64,000 nucleotides of DNA from positions 1,860,001 through 1,924,000 of the forward strand of contig NZ_CP113065.1 in NCBI RefSeq assembly GCF_026625825.1. The letters are read 5' to 3'. Below, piece by piece: positions 40,208 through 48,958 of the stretch. The notes under the pieces were generated by a model, which worked only from the letters and a program-made list of their open reading frames with translations, was not told where the DNA came from and made no database searches. This DNA comes from Pseudoxanthomonas sp. SL93. GTDB lineage: Bacteria; Pseudomonadota; Gammaproteobacteria; Xanthomonadales; Xanthomonadaceae. The translations under genes and the position numbers were made by a program. How positions within the stretch are numbered: position 1 is the stretch's first letter; each line of letters begins with the position of its first letter.

Positions 40208-40804
40208 ATGCCCGAGATCCTGGTGCTTTACTACAGCCGCGGCGGTTCCGTGGCGCGGCTCGCGCGACAGATCGCGCGCGGCGTGGGCGAGGTGCAAGGC
40301 ATGTCGGCGCGGCTGCGCAGCGTGCCGTCGGTCGCCGCGGTGACGCAGCAGGCCGCACCGCCGGTGCCCGAAGACGGTGCGCCCTACGTGGACCGGCAGG
40401 ACCTGGCGGAGTGCGCCGGGCTGGTGCTGGGCAGCCCCACCCGCTTCGGCAACATGGCCGCGCCGGTCAAGCATTTCATCGATGGCCTGGGCGCCGAGTG
40501 GGCCAGCGGCACGCTGGTCGGCAAGCCGGCCGGGGTGTTCACGTCCACCGCCACCCAGCACGGCGGGCAGGAATCCACCCTGCTGTCGATGCAGGTCCCG
40601 CTGCTGCACCATGGCTGCGTGATCGTCGGCATTCCGTTCACCGAGCCGCAGCTCAGCAGCACGCGCACGGGCGGCACGCCCTACGGCGCCAGCCATGTCG
40701 CCGGTGGCGAGAATGACCCGCAACCCAGCGAGGACGAAGCCGCGCTGGCACGTGCGCTGGGCCGGCGCGTGGCCGACATCGCCCGCCGGCTGGGGCAGCC
40801 GTGA
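40208..40804 (+). CDS. wrbA: NAD(P)H:quinone oxidoreductase WrbA
   Basis: FMN-dependent two-electron quinone reductase of the flavodoxin fold. It is 198 aa, with the phosphate-binding loop YYSRGGSVARLAR (residues 8-20), GSPTRFGNMAAPVKHFIDG and TSTATQHGGQESTLLSM. It is first gene of a plus-strand operon; its TGA overlaps the ATG of the DUF2069 gene. From memory, wrbA, yihY, a thioredoxin and an acylphosphatase are also neighbours in Pseudomonas. Confidence 0.95.
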   Translation: MPEILVLYYSRGGSVARLARQIARGVGEVQGMSARLRSVPSVAAVTQQAAPPVPEDGAPYVDRQDLAECAGLVLGSPTRFGNMAAPVKHFIDGLGAEWASGTLVGKPAGVFTSTATQHGGQESTLLSMQVPLLHHGCVIVGIPFTEPQLSSTRTGGTPYGASHVAGGENDPQPSEDEAALARALGRRVADIARRLGQP

Positions 40805-41136
40805 TGGACCGCTCGCGCCTGGTGCTGGCCGCCCTGCTGCAGCTGCTGGCCGTGCTGTACGCGGTCTGGTTCTACGGTGACCGCCATTACGTCGCCGTGC
40901 TGCTCGTGTTCTGCCTGCCGCCGCTGTTGCTGATGATCGGCGTGATGGCGCGGCGGCCGAGCGCGGCGTTCTGGGCGGGCGTGTTCGCGCTGTTCTGGTT
41001 CGCGCATGCGGTGATGGTGGCGTATTCGCGCCCGCCGGAGGCGGGATACGCGTGGGGCGGCATCGTGCTGTCGGTGGGCATCGTGCTGGCGACCAGCTGG
41101 CCGGCGTTCCGCAAGCGGTTCCGGAAGCAGGCGTGA
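40804..41136 (+). CDS. DUF2069 inner-membrane protein
   Basis: 110 aa with three to four hydrophobic helices (about residues 5-22, 27-45, 50-70 and 80-98) and a basic C-terminus (FRKRFRKQA). It matches the DUF2069 layout, a family regularly found beside wrbA in gammaproteobacteria. No function is known. It overlaps its neighbours at both ends by one base (wrbA TGA/ATG, then TGA/ATG). Confidence 0.85.
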   Translation: MDRSRLVLAALLQLLAVLYAVWFYGDRHYVAVLLVFCLPPLLLMIGVMARRPSAAFWAGVFALFWFAHAVMVAYSRPPEAGYAWGGIVLSVGIVLATSWPAFRKRFRKQA

Positions 41137-41840
41137 TGCATCGCTTTGCGGCCGCGCTGGCGTTGCTCGCCCTCCCGGGCCTGGCGCTGGCGCAGGACGA
41201 CGTGTGCCAGGCCGACGCCGGCGCGCGCATGGCAAACCGCGACGGCAGCACGCTGGCGTTGCGCACCGAGTGCCCTTCAGCGGACACGCGCAGGTATGTG
41301 GTCGAGTTCGCCTGCGCGGATGCTCGCCGGTGCGATCGCCTGGAAGTCGGACAGGAGGTGGCCGAGACTCCGATGGGCCATGCCGCGCTGGTGGACATCG
41401 ACGGCGACGGCATGCACGAGGTGGAAGTGCGCGGCATGTGCGGCGCCGGCCCCAACTGCGAAGGCGATGTGTACCGCATCGATCCGCGCACGCGGAAGTT
41501 CATCCATTTCTTCAGTGGCGGCTACGCCGAGCTGCAGGTGCTGGACGGCTGGCTGGTGGAAGCCGGTCGCTCCAGCTGTTGCGCGTGGGAGTTCCATGGC
41601 TGGAAGCTCGACACCGCCACCCCGCCGCTGACCTACGACAACATGGACCTGCTGGCGCAGGTGGACGCCGGCGGCGACGAGGCCGGCAACGTCACCTCGG
41701 TGCAGTGCACGTTCCTGCGGCCGAACGGCGATAATCGGCAGGTGGTGGCACCGCCGTCGCCTGCGCTGGAACGGATCTGCGAGCACTACGGCGAGCCCTA
41801 CCACCTGACACCCCCGGACACAACGCCAGGCGCGCCATGA
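41136..41840 (+). CDS. Exported cysteine-rich protein of unknown function
   Basis: 234 aa. The signal peptide is residues 1-19 (MHRFAAALALLALPGLALA). The mature part has ten cysteines, including adjacent CC in RSSCCAWEF, enough for five disulfides. A DIDGDGMHEVEV segment looks like an FG-GAP/EF-hand-type calcium loop. I do not recognise a named family. It is co-translated with DUF2069 and followed closely by the asparaginase gene; the nearby TlpA-like protein could help its disulfides, which is speculation. Confidence 0.75.
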   Translation: MHRFAAALALLALPGLALAQDDVCQADAGARMANRDGSTLALRTECPSADTRRYVVEFACADARRCDRLEVGQEVAETPMGHAALVDIDGDGMHEVEVRGMCGAGPNCEGDVYRIDPRTRKFIHFFSGGYAELQVLDGWLVEAGRSSCCAWEFHGWKLDTATPPLTYDNMDLLAQVDAGGDEAGNVTSVQCTFLRPNGDNRQVVAPPSPALERICEHYGEPYHLTPPDTTPGAP

Positions 41841-41860
41841 GCGCCGGCAGGAGCATTGAG

Positions 41861-42346
41861 ATGGAAGAGCTGCTGATCGTCACCACCGGTGGCACGATCG
41901 ACAAGATCTACTTCGACGACAAGTCGGACTACCAGATCGGCGACCCGCAGATCGGCATGATCCTGCGCGAGCTGGGCGTGACGTTCCGCTTCACGGTCAT
42001 CCCGATCCTGCGCAAGGATTCGCTGCACATCACCGACGAGGACCGCGAACTGATCCGCGCGACCATCGCCGCGCAGCCGATGAAGCATGTGCTGGTGACG
42101 CACGGCACCGACAGCATGGTGCAGACGGGCCAAGTGCTGGCCACCATCGCGGACAAGACCATCGTGATGACCGGCGCCCTCAGCCCCGCCCGCTTCCGCG
42201 GCTCGGATGCGGAATTCAACATCGGATGCGCCATCGGCGCGGTGCAGTCGCTGCCGACGGGCGTCTACATCGCGATGAACGGACGCATCTGGGATCCGGC
42301 GAAGGTCAGGAAGAACGTGGCGGCGAACCGGTTCGAGGCGGTCTGA
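41861..42346 (+). CDS. Single-domain asparaginase-like protein
   Basis: 161 aa corresponding to the N-terminal domain only of bacterial L-asparaginase. TTGGTIDK carries the first nucleophile-type threonine and THGTDSMVQTG the Thr-Asp pair. The usual C-terminal domain is absent and the gene ends in its own terminator, so the short form looks genuine rather than truncated. ATG 41861 is preceded by AGGAG; an upstream ATG (41837) overlaps the previous gene. Activity is uncertain because the active site of full enzymes needs an inter-subunit partner. Confidence 0.85.
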   Translation: MEELLIVTTGGTIDKIYFDDKSDYQIGDPQIGMILRELGVTFRFTVIPILRKDSLHITDEDRELIRATIAAQPMKHVLVTHGTDSMVQTGQVLATIADKTIVMTGALSPARFRGSDAEFNIGCAIGAVQSLPTGVYIAMNGRIWDPAKVRKNVAANRFEAV

Positions 42347-42377
42347 TACCGACAGACGCGTGGATGCTTCACTGACA

Positions 42378-42409
42378 ACAAGGCCCGCTGATGCGGGCCT
42401 TGTTTTTTT
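42378..42409 (+). terminator. Rho-independent terminator of the wrbA-asparaginase operon
   Basis: A perfect stem, ACAAGGCCCGC with GCGGGCCTTGT, has a TGAT loop and is followed by seven Ts. A decayed copy without the T run is at 43171-43195. Confidence 0.92.
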
Positions 42410-42487
42410 ACGAAAGAGGGAAGTGTTCTCCGACCCTTGCAACCCAACGGGAAAACCCACTCCGACCGTTGTTTCGAAGCGTCAGGC

Positions 42488-42853
42488 CTACGGCGGAGAG
42501 ATGACGAATGCATAGCTGCTTGCCGACAGCTCGACGGCTTTTGCACCCATGGCCTCATACAGCGAGATAGCCCTGTGGTTGCTCGAACGCACATTGTTGA
42601 TCACAAGCTCACGGCAGCCCTTGTCGCGCGCCTTCTGCCGCAGCTGCTCGATCACCGTACTCCCATAGCCACGTGAGCGCTGCCTTGAATCAATCTCGAT
42701 CTTCTCCAGCACGAAGCTCTCTCCGGGCTCGAACCAGCCATGAGCACGACCTACCCGGCGACCATCGAGCCATGGCTCGATGACATAGTGCCGCCGCTGC
42801 TGGCTCTCTTCGAAGCGCCAGTCTGTTTTCCATTGGAGAGGGGTTGCTTTCAA
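42488..42853 (-). CDS. GNAT family N-acetyltransferase
   Basis: 121 aa. It shows the beta4/alpha3 acetyl-CoA motif EKIEIDSRQRSRGYGSTVIEQL (QRSRGYG equals Q/R-x-x-G-x-G/A) and NVRSSNHRAISLYEAMGAK. The start is unclear: the only in-frame candidate near the homology start is TTG (42853), without a good Shine-Dalgarno. It lies on the opposite strand between the intact asparaginase gene and its decayed copy, so it probably arrived with, or after, that rearrangement. Confidence 0.75.
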   Translation of the reverse strand: MKATPLQWKTDWRFEESQQRRHYVIEPWLDGRRVGRAHGWFEPGESFVLEKIEIDSRQRSRGYGSTVIEQLRQKARDKGCRELVINNVRSSNHRAISLYEAMGAKAVELSASSYAFVISPP

Positions 42854-42997
42854 TGAGGGTCTACTTGGGTGCGATGGCCGAACACCCGAGTCGAGCCGGG
42901 CCGTGTCGCGGCCTGGGCGGAGGGAAGACAGGCCGGGAGCGGTAGGCAGAATACCTCTCCCCAGCTGAATCCCGGCGCAGCCGACCCGACGCGTAGC

Positions 42998-43195
42998 GTC
43001 ACGCACGGCACCGATAGCATGATGCAGACGGGCCACGTGCTGGCCTTGATGCCGGACAAGACCATCGTGGTGACCGGCGCCCTCAACCCCGCCCGCTTCC
43101 GTGGCTGGGATGCGGACTTCAATATCGGCTGCACCATCGGCGCGGTGCAGGTCTTTCACCCCATGGAACGACAGGGCCCGCTGACGCGGGCCTTG
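42998..43195 (+). pseudogene. Decayed second copy of the asparaginase gene
   Basis: Bases 42998-43150 align without gaps to 42095-42247 of the intact gene, with about 17 mismatches in 153. They translate as THGTDSMMQTGHVLALMPDK and onward to GCTIGAVQ. The first 78 codons and the last 33 are missing. After a roughly 20-base junction a copy of the parent terminator follows (43171-43195) with its T run lost. No start codon or Shine-Dalgarno remains. This is a duplication followed by deletion. Confidence 0.85.
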
Positions 43196-43210
43196 CCCGG
43201 GGCGGCTGGA

Positions 43211-43954
43211 TCACTTGTCCTTTGCTGCTTCTCTGACCGAGCGCGAGTAGTTGATCCCGACACCCCACGCGCCGCCGTGCCTGGTGACGATATCCATCAC
43301 GGCCGGATAGGTTTCCGTACGTGCCCAGTCGTACTGCAACTCGGAGAGAAGGCCGATCCACGTGAGCGGCCTGGCGCCGGCCTGGACCATTCTCTGTATG
43401 GCCAGATCATGCGCCTCCATGCTGGATCCCCCTGAAGCATCGGACACGATGTAGACCTCGTATCCGGCCTCGATCGCGGACAGCACCGGCAGCGCAAGGC
43501 AGAGCTCGGTCCAGGTGCCGGCGAAGATCAGCTTCTTGCGGCCAGTCTTCCTGACGGCATCCACGATCCTCGGATCGGCCCACGCGTTCAGTGAGCTGCG
43601 GTCGATCACTTCATGGTCCGGAAAGACACGACGGATCTCCGGAATGATCGGGCCTGTGAACGTGTCCGCTGAAACGGTGGTCAGGATCACGGGAAGATTG
43701 AAGGCCTTCGCCGTCTTCGCCAGTGCCTCCGTGTTGTTGACGATCGTCTGGCGGTCGTGGGAAGCGATGCCGAAAAGGGTCTGTGGCTGGTGGTCGACCA
43801 GAATGACGACGGCGTTGTCCTTGGTGACGATCTCGCGACTTTCTTTCGCATAGCCCGGCGGAGGGGTTGCCGTTGCCGTACCCGCCGTGCCAAGGGCAAG
43901 CCCCAGGAGGGCGACTCGAATCAATGGAACATGAAAGACCGGTACCGACTTCAT
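43211..43954 (-). CDS. Exported isochorismatase-family (cysteine) hydrolase
   Basis: 247 aa from MKSVPVFHVPLIRV. A signal peptide of about 29 residues (cleavage near TATA/TPPP) precedes an isochorismatase-like domain. The expected Asp-Lys-Cys triad is visible: D54 in VILVDHQ, Lys in RKKLIFAG, and Cys in TWTELCLALP. It is closest in style to YcaC-type hydrolases, which are normally cytosolic, so export is unusual. It follows the nitroreductase gene by 46 bases. Substrate unknown. Confidence 0.88.
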   Translation of the reverse strand: MKSVPVFHVPLIRVALLGLALGTAGTATATPPPGYAKESREIVTKDNAVVILVDHQPQTLFGIASHDRQTIVNNTEALAKTAKAFNLPVILTTVSADTFTGPIIPEIRRVFPDHEVIDRSSLNAWADPRIVDAVRKTGRKKLIFAGTWTELCLALPVLSAIEAGYEVYIVSDASGGSSMEAHDLAIQRMVQAGARPLTWIGLLSELQYDWARTETYPAVMDIVTRHGGAWGVGINYSRSVREAAKDK

Positions 43955-44000
43955 CGTGCTTCCTCGGGATCTGGGTGGTTGGACATCCTGTGACGACGTT

Positions 44001-44618
44001 TCATGCCAGGGTGAGCACGTCATTGATCGGCCGGCGTGGTTTCTGGGGCCAGTTGTCCGGCAGGGCCTTGCCGACGGCCAGAAGCATCACCGGTACCTCG
44101 TCCGGACGCAGCCCGAACTCCTGGGACACGGCATCCGCATCGAAACCGATCATCGGCCCTGCGCCCAGGCCGAACGCGTGCGCCGCCTGGATAAGCGTCG
44201 ATGCACCGAACGTCGCCGTTCTCACTGCTTCATCGCGCTGCTGCCGGGGCTTGCCGTCGTAGAGCGACTTGGCCGCACCCACCCAGCCGGGAACCATCGT
44301 GGGCGGCATGATGCCTGCGTCCACCACGGGCTGCAGTCGCTCCGCCAGCGTCCGATAGTCCGCCAGCTGCCCGCAGACAATGAAGGTGACCGCCGCCTCC
44401 GTGATCTTGGCTTGGTCCCACGCGATGCGTCGCAGCCTTGCCTTTGATTCCGGATTCCGCACTGCGATGAATCGCCAGTTCTGCAGGTTGAAGGAGCTCG
44501 GCGCCGTGGTGGCCAACTTCACCAGCGACGTGATGTCATCGTCGCTAAGCGTATGGGATGGGTCGAACAGATTGATGGTGTGGCGGGCCTGGATGGCCTG
44601 TATGAGGATGTCGTTCAT
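44001..44618 (-). CDS. Nitroreductase family protein
   Basis: 205 aa FMN-dependent NAD(P)H oxidoreductase. It has the N-terminal FMN-phosphate motif RHTINLFDPSHTLSDDD, the NLQNWRFIAVRNPESKARLR segment, and AAHAFGLGAGPMIGFD near the FMN pocket. Likely substrates are nitroaromatics, quinones or related electrophiles. It lies between the SDR gene (68 bases upstream) and the exported hydrolase, probably in one operon. Confidence 0.92.
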   Translation of the reverse strand: MNDILIQAIQARHTINLFDPSHTLSDDDITSLVKLATTAPSSFNLQNWRFIAVRNPESKARLRRIAWDQAKITEAAVTFIVCGQLADYRTLAERLQPVVDAGIMPPTMVPGWVGAAKSLYDGKPRQQRDEAVRTATFGASTLIQAAHAFGLGAGPMIGFDADAVSQEFGLRPDEVPVMLLAVGKALPDNWPQKPRRPINDVLTLA

Positions 44619-44686
44619 GGGGTCCTTGATGGAATACGCGTGCTGCGGGTGGGGGAGGATCCAGGCGACGCCTGCAGGAGGCGCAC

Positions 44687-45475
44687 CTAGACGATGCTGT
44701 CCACCACACCGCCGTCGACACGAAGTGCGGCGCCGGTGGTGGCAGAGGCCTGATGGGAACTGATGTACAGGATCATGTTGGCCACTTCATCGACGGTGGC
44801 AGCTCTCCGGATGATCGACGTCCCCCGGTGTGCAAGCACGAAGTCAGCCGCCAATTGCTCGAGCGCATGGCCTGAAGGGTGACTCTCCGCCTGGAGCATG
44901 GCGGCGACACCGTCTGACAGCGTGGGCCCAGGCAGAACCGCATTGACGGTGACACCGCTGCCGGCGAGCCGCTTGGCCAACCCTCGCGACAGGGCCAGCT
45001 GGGCTGTCTTGGTGAACCCGTAGTGGATCATGTCGGCGGGGACGTTGAGCGCCGACTCCGATGACACGAAGACGATGCGACCCCAGCCCTTGCGCACCAT
45101 CGCGGGGGCGTACGCCCGGGAAAGCCGTACGCCCGACATGACATTGATGTCGAAGAAGCGCTGCCACTCGGCATCGGGAGTGTCGAAGTAGTCCTGGGGG
45201 CCGAAGACGCCGAGGTTGTTGACCAGGACATCGATGTCTGGATGAGCGGCCGCCAGCCGCGTGCACTCGTCAGCGCTCCGCAGATCGCCTGCGAATCCTT
45301 CCACCAGCGGCGACTCCGATCGCAGGCGCGCCAACGCGCCATCCACACCGGTATTGCTGCGGCCGTTGACCACGACGCTGGCCCCTGCCCGCAGGAATCC
45401 CTGCGCAGTGGCAAACCCGATACCCGCCGTGGATCCGGTTATCAGAACCTTCTTTCCTTCCAGATTGATGTGCAT
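44687..45475 (-). CDS. Short-chain dehydrogenase/reductase
   Basis: 262 aa classical SDR: the cofactor motif ITGSTAGIGFATA (TGxxxGIG), NNLG (NNAG variant), the catalytic serine in VFVSSESA and YGFTK (YxxxK). The C-terminal LRVDGGVVDS is typical. Start ATG 45475 has AGGAG 9 bases upstream. NADP(H) use is plausible from ANGRS-like charge after beta2 but not certain. First clear gene of the SDR-nitroreductase-hydrolase run. Confidence 0.92.
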   Translation of the reverse strand: MHINLEGKKVLITGSTAGIGFATAQGFLRAGASVVVNGRSNTGVDGALARLRSESPLVEGFAGDLRSADECTRLAAAHPDIDVLVNNLGVFGPQDYFDTPDAEWQRFFDINVMSGVRLSRAYAPAMVRKGWGRIVFVSSESALNVPADMIHYGFTKTAQLALSRGLAKRLAGSGVTVNAVLPGPTLSDGVAAMLQAESHPSGHALEQLAADFVLAHRGTSIIRRAATVDEVANMILYISSHQASATTGAALRVDGGVVDSIV

Positions 45476-45977
45476 GGTTGTCTGCTCCTGATCGGCGTGA
45501 AGCTTTGCGCATATCGCGCGGGCGATAAGCCGGTCGTGCGCGGCAAGACCTTTCATGCAGTTCGAAAGATCGACCGGCAACGCCGCGGAGGGCTCTGCGC
45601 GAACGGGTGCGCCCGCGTTTTCAACCCCTGCTGGTGGCGCCGCCGAGGGGCGGGATCCCATAAGACGCGGGGATGTGGCGATGGAACAGTCCGTCGCGAT
45701 GACAGCGAACCTGACGGGCAACGTGCCGGTCGCTTCCCTTCTCATCATCAGGAGCGTGCTGCCGAAAAGTTGTTCGCCAGATGCAGCGGGACGGTCCGGA
45801 CACTGGGCTGACAGGCCGGCAGACGTGAGCTACATGCCGGCACGGTCCTGGCACGGAAGATCGGGCGACTTCCCGTGGCGGCGGATCAATGAAGATGGAA
45901 AGGCCGGGCGCTACCGGCATGCAGCGCCTTCCGTGGACTTGCCTCTCCGCTCGAATGGCAGCGAGGACGTCGCGTGC
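45476..45977. other. 502-base stretch without a recognisable gene
   Basis: Open frames on both strands here (for example plus 45555 onward) have no recognisable domain, and their codon use looks like noise. The region should contain the promoter of the minus-strand SDR operon and the end of the tautomerase transcript. Confidence 0.4.
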
Positions 45978-46223
45978 TCAATCCTGATGTTTCGCCAGCG
46001 AGCCGTAACCCGGCCAGCGGAACAGATCGGCTTGACGTTGATTCATCTCGGGCTCGTAGACATCCTCCATCCACCGGTCTGGCGGCACCTCATGCACTGC
46101 GACCGAGATGTTTTCCAGTCGATAGGACATCGTGTCGCTCAACAGCTGGGCGATGTTGTCGGCCATGGCCTTCTTCTCGCGGTCCGGCCGGCCGGGATAG
46201 AGCTTGACGATGACGTGGGGCAC
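45978..46223 (-). CDS. 4-oxalocrotonate-tautomerase-like protein
   Basis: 81 aa, starting MPHVIVKLYPGRPDREKK. Proline after the initiator methionine is the catalytic base of this superfamily, and the LYPGR segment carries the arginine position. Members isomerise enol acids or dehalogenate small molecules. It is divergent from the LysR gene at 46561, the arrangement expected if that regulator controls it. Confidence 0.88.
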   Translation of the reverse strand: MPHVIVKLYPGRPDREKKAMADNIAQLLSDTMSYRLENISVAVHEVPPDRWMEDVYEPEMNQRQADLFRWPGYGSLAKHQD

Positions 46224-46560
46224 GGGTGACCTCGTGTCGGGAATTCAAGGTGGACTCAAGCTCCGCCCACGCGCCCGATACGCATGCCGGCGTGCCTGCT
46301 TTGGTGCGCGGCCCTGCATCAGGCCTGGAAGTCGTCCGATGGCCCTGCTGCCGCTATTGCCAGAAGCGGCTGGATACCGCCATCCTTGATGGATACTGAC
46401 GTGTCGCTGCGCCGCAACCATCAGGTCTGAGCCGGAAAGACCTTCCGACTTCCCCGAAAGGTCACTGTGTTCGAATTGTCCTGCCCGCCGACGCTGGCGC
46501 CGTGGTCGCCGCGCCCGGATCATGGAAAAGCTCGCCATTCACCCTTGGGGGTTGCACGAC
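46224..46560. promoter_or_regulatory. Divergent tautomerase / LysR intergenic region
   Basis: This is 337 bases between the two divergent genes. LysR regulators normally bind such regions at T-N11-A dyads; several weak candidates exist and I could not choose one. No other gene is supported. Confidence 0.4.
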
Positions 46561-47484
46561 GTGGACAGAATCGATGCGCTCAGGATTTTCATCGATGTCG
46601 TCGACACGGGGAGCTTCTCGGGTGTCGCAAGGCGACGCGCCATTGCGACGTCGACGGTCGCCCTGGCCGTCAGCCAGCTTGAGGAGATGCTCGGCGGGCA
46701 GCTGTTGGCCAGGTCGACCCGCAGACTCACCCTGACACACGAGGGCGCCCTGTTCCTCGAGAATGCCCGCCGGATCGTGGCGGATTGGGATAGCTCGATA
46801 ACCGGGCTGCGTGAGGACGGGCCACTCTCCGGACCGTTGCGGGTAACCGCCACCAACGATTTCGGAAGGAGCACGATCCGGCCTCTCCTGGATGCATTCC
46901 AGGCCAAGCATCCGGGGGTGCAGGTCACGCTGCTGTTGAGCGATGAAGCGGTCAACCTGATCGACAAGAAGATTGATCTGGCTTTCCGGAGTGGCCCGCT
47001 GCCGGACTCGAGCCTGCGCGCAAGGCTCCTGGTCAGGGGCTATCGCCACGTCTGTGCATCACCGGCCTATTGGGACCGCGCCGGGCGCCCCGCTCACCCC
47101 AGGGATCTGGAAGCCCACAACTGCATCGTGTTGGATCGGCCAGGTGCGCCCCTGTCGCTCTGGCCGTTCCGGGAGGCTGACAAGCTCTTCAACATCAAGG
47201 TCGGGGGTGACCGCATGGCGAGCGATGGGGACATCATTCGTACCTGGGCGATGGAAGGGCACGGCGTGGTCCTCAAGTGCAGCTGGGACATTGCCGATGA
47301 CCTCAACGCCAGGCGCCTGGAGACTGTTCTGGACGATTTCCTTTTTGGTCCTGTAGATCTCTACGCCGTGTATCCGGGCGGCGCGCCGAGTCGGCGATTG
47401 ACTGCGCTTGTCGATAGCGTGGCCGCGTCACTGGGCGGCGCCCATGCCGGGGAGAGCGCTGCAGGCACGACGCGCTTGACCTGA
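46561..47484 (+). CDS. LysR-family transcriptional regulator, module 1
   Basis: 307 aa from GTG 46561, which reads DRIDALRIFIDVVDTGSF and aligns with the usual LysR N-terminus; an ATG 13 codons upstream (46522) is the alternative. The winged HTH (residues about 5-62) is SGVARRRAIATSTVALAVSQLEEMLG. The effector domain is about 90-295. It probably controls the divergent tautomerase and perhaps the SDR-nitroreductase-hydrolase genes. The inducer is unknown. Confidence 0.9.
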   Translation: MDRIDALRIFIDVVDTGSFSGVARRRAIATSTVALAVSQLEEMLGGQLLARSTRRLTLTHEGALFLENARRIVADWDSSITGLREDGPLSGPLRVTATNDFGRSTIRPLLDAFQAKHPGVQVTLLLSDEAVNLIDKKIDLAFRSGPLPDSSLRARLLVRGYRHVCASPAYWDRAGRPAHPRDLEAHNCIVLDRPGAPLSLWPFREADKLFNIKVGGDRMASDGDIIRTWAMEGHGVVLKCSWDIADDLNARRLETVLDDFLFGPVDLYAVYPGGAPSRRLTALVDSVAASLGGAHAGESAAGTTRLT

Positions 47485-47594
47485 GCGCAACGAGAGGGAT
47501 GCGAGTTGGCTGTCATCGCGTGGGGAAGGCTGAAAGCGATGCCCGCTCCGGCTGGAAGAAAGAAGCCGGAGAACCCCTGACCCCATCGGATCGA

Positions 47595-48530
47595 TCAAGG
47601 CGCCGTTTCCGGCCCCGGGTTGAACTCGCTGCCGATATCGCGATCAAGCAGGCAATCGATGAAGGCGCGAAGCGCGGGCAGCATGTATCGACGGCTCGAG
47701 TAATAGAGGTAGAGGCCGGGGACCGTCGGTGACCAGTCTGCCAGTACGCGCTTCAGGCGCCCGTCCCGCAATGCGTCGGCGATGTCGTCGTCGTTGTAGG
47801 CATACAGGATGCCGAGGCCTTGCAGCGCGGCGGGCACGATGATGTCCTGATGGTTCGAGATCACGCTTCCCTCACCGAAGAACTCGACCGCTTTTCCTTT
47901 CTTCGTGAACGGCCAGCCTGCGATCTTGCCGCTGCCGGGGAAGCGCCAGTTGATGCAGGCATGACGGCTCAGGTCGGCAGGCGTCTTGGGTTCGCCATGC
48001 CGGGCGAGGTAATCGGGCGATGCCACGGCGTGCAGTTCGATGTCGGGCGTCAGTCGTACCGCCACCATGTCCTTCTGCAGCCGGCCGCCGACGCGGATAC
48101 CGGCATCGAAGCCTTCGCCGGCGATGTCGCTCAGCGCGTCATCGATCACGATGTCGAGCACGACGTCGGGGTTCGCCTTCGCGAAACGTCCCAACCGCGG
48201 CGCGAGCACGCGCTTGGCTGCCATGCTCAGCGTGTTGATGCGCAGCGTTCCCGCCGCGCGTGCACTCGTGCCCACCGCCTGCGCCACCGCCTCATCCATG
48301 TCGCGCAGCATCGGCGCCATGCGTTCATGCAGCCGGCGGCCCGGTTCGGTCGGCGACACGCTGCGGGTGGTGCGGTTCAGCAGCCGGACGCCCAGCCGCG
48401 ATTCCAACTGGCGGATGGTCTGGCTGAGCGCGGAGCGCGACAGCCCCAGGTGATCGGCGGCACGGGCGAAGCTGGCCCGGTCGACGACGGCCACGAAGGC
48501 CTTGAGTTCGGCAAACTCGGAGCCGCGCAT
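47595..48530 (-). CDS. LysR-family transcriptional regulator, module 2
   Basis: 311 aa: an HTH at residues about 6-63 (FARAADHLGLSRSALSQTIRQLESRLGVRLLNRTTRSV) and a LysR substrate domain with the NWRFPGSGKIAGWPF segment typical of the CrgA-like subgroup. It is divergent from the SnoaL-SDR-hydrolase-GMC genes across 98 bases with a dyad at 48542-48572. Confidence 0.93.
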   Translation of the reverse strand: MRGSEFAELKAFVAVVDRASFARAADHLGLSRSALSQTIRQLESRLGVRLLNRTTRSVSPTEPGRRLHERMAPMLRDMDEAVAQAVGTSARAAGTLRINTLSMAAKRVLAPRLGRFAKANPDVVLDIVIDDALSDIAGEGFDAGIRVGGRLQKDMVAVRLTPDIELHAVASPDYLARHGEPKTPADLSRHACINWRFPGSGKIAGWPFTKKGKAVEFFGEGSVISNHQDIIVPAALQGLGILYAYNDDDIADALRDGRLKRVLADWSPTVPGLYLYYSSRRYMLPALRAFIDCLLDRDIGSEFNPGPETAP

Positions 48531-48541
48531 TGTGTCCTGAT

Positions 48542-48572
48542 TCCTACATAGCCTGATCAGATAATAGGGGAT
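48542..48572. promoter_or_regulatory. Candidate LysR operator in the divergent spacer
   Basis: A perfect CTGATCAG palindrome (48553-48560) is flanked by outer arms TCCTA and TAGGGGA. It is the only obvious dyad in the 98-base spacer between the LysR gene and the SnoaL-like gene. Confidence 0.4.
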
Positions 48573-48628
48573 TCTCTTACCTCTGTAGACGCCTCACGCT
48601 AGCTCCGCACACCCAACGGAGCATTGCC

Positions 48629-48958
48629 ATGAAAGCGTTGAACCTGCCCGAGCCCATCGCAGCCTACTTCGAAGCCGATCGCCAGGATGCCCAGGCCGTC
48701 GCCCGCTGCTTCACCAGGGACGGCATGGTCCTGGACGAGGGCCACACCCATTCCGGCCTCGCCGCGATCGAAGCCTGGAAGATCGCCTCGACGTCCCAGT
48801 ACACGTACACCGTCAAACCCCACACGCTGGAGACGCAGGGGCGCAGCTACCTCGTGACCGGCCAGGTGTCGGGCAACTTCCCCGGCAGCCCGCTGGACCT
48901 GCGTTATCGCTTCACCCTGGAGCGCGGCAAGATCGCCTCGCTGGAGATCGCGCCATGA
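48629..48958 (+). CDS. SnoaL/NTF2-like small protein
   Basis: 109 aa with the SnoaL-like pattern: an N-terminal helix (PEPIAAYFEADRQDAQAVARCF), DGMVLDEGHTHSGLAAIEAW, then beta strands. Such proteins act as ketosteroid-isomerase-like enzymes or binding proteins. A GGAG ribosome site is 8 bases before the ATG. It overlaps the next SDR gene by 4 bases (ATGA). Confidence 0.85.
   Translation: MKALNLPEPIAAYFEADRQDAQAVARCFTRDGMVLDEGHTHSGLAAIEAWKIASTSQYTYTVKPHTLETQGRSYLVTGQVSGNFPGSPLDLRYRFTLERGKIASLEIAP

Noticed and set aside
45555..46229. Plus-strand open frame of about 224 codons across the gap and opposite the tautomerase
   Set aside because: No domain, no ribosome site, and half of it lies antisense to a well-supported small gene.
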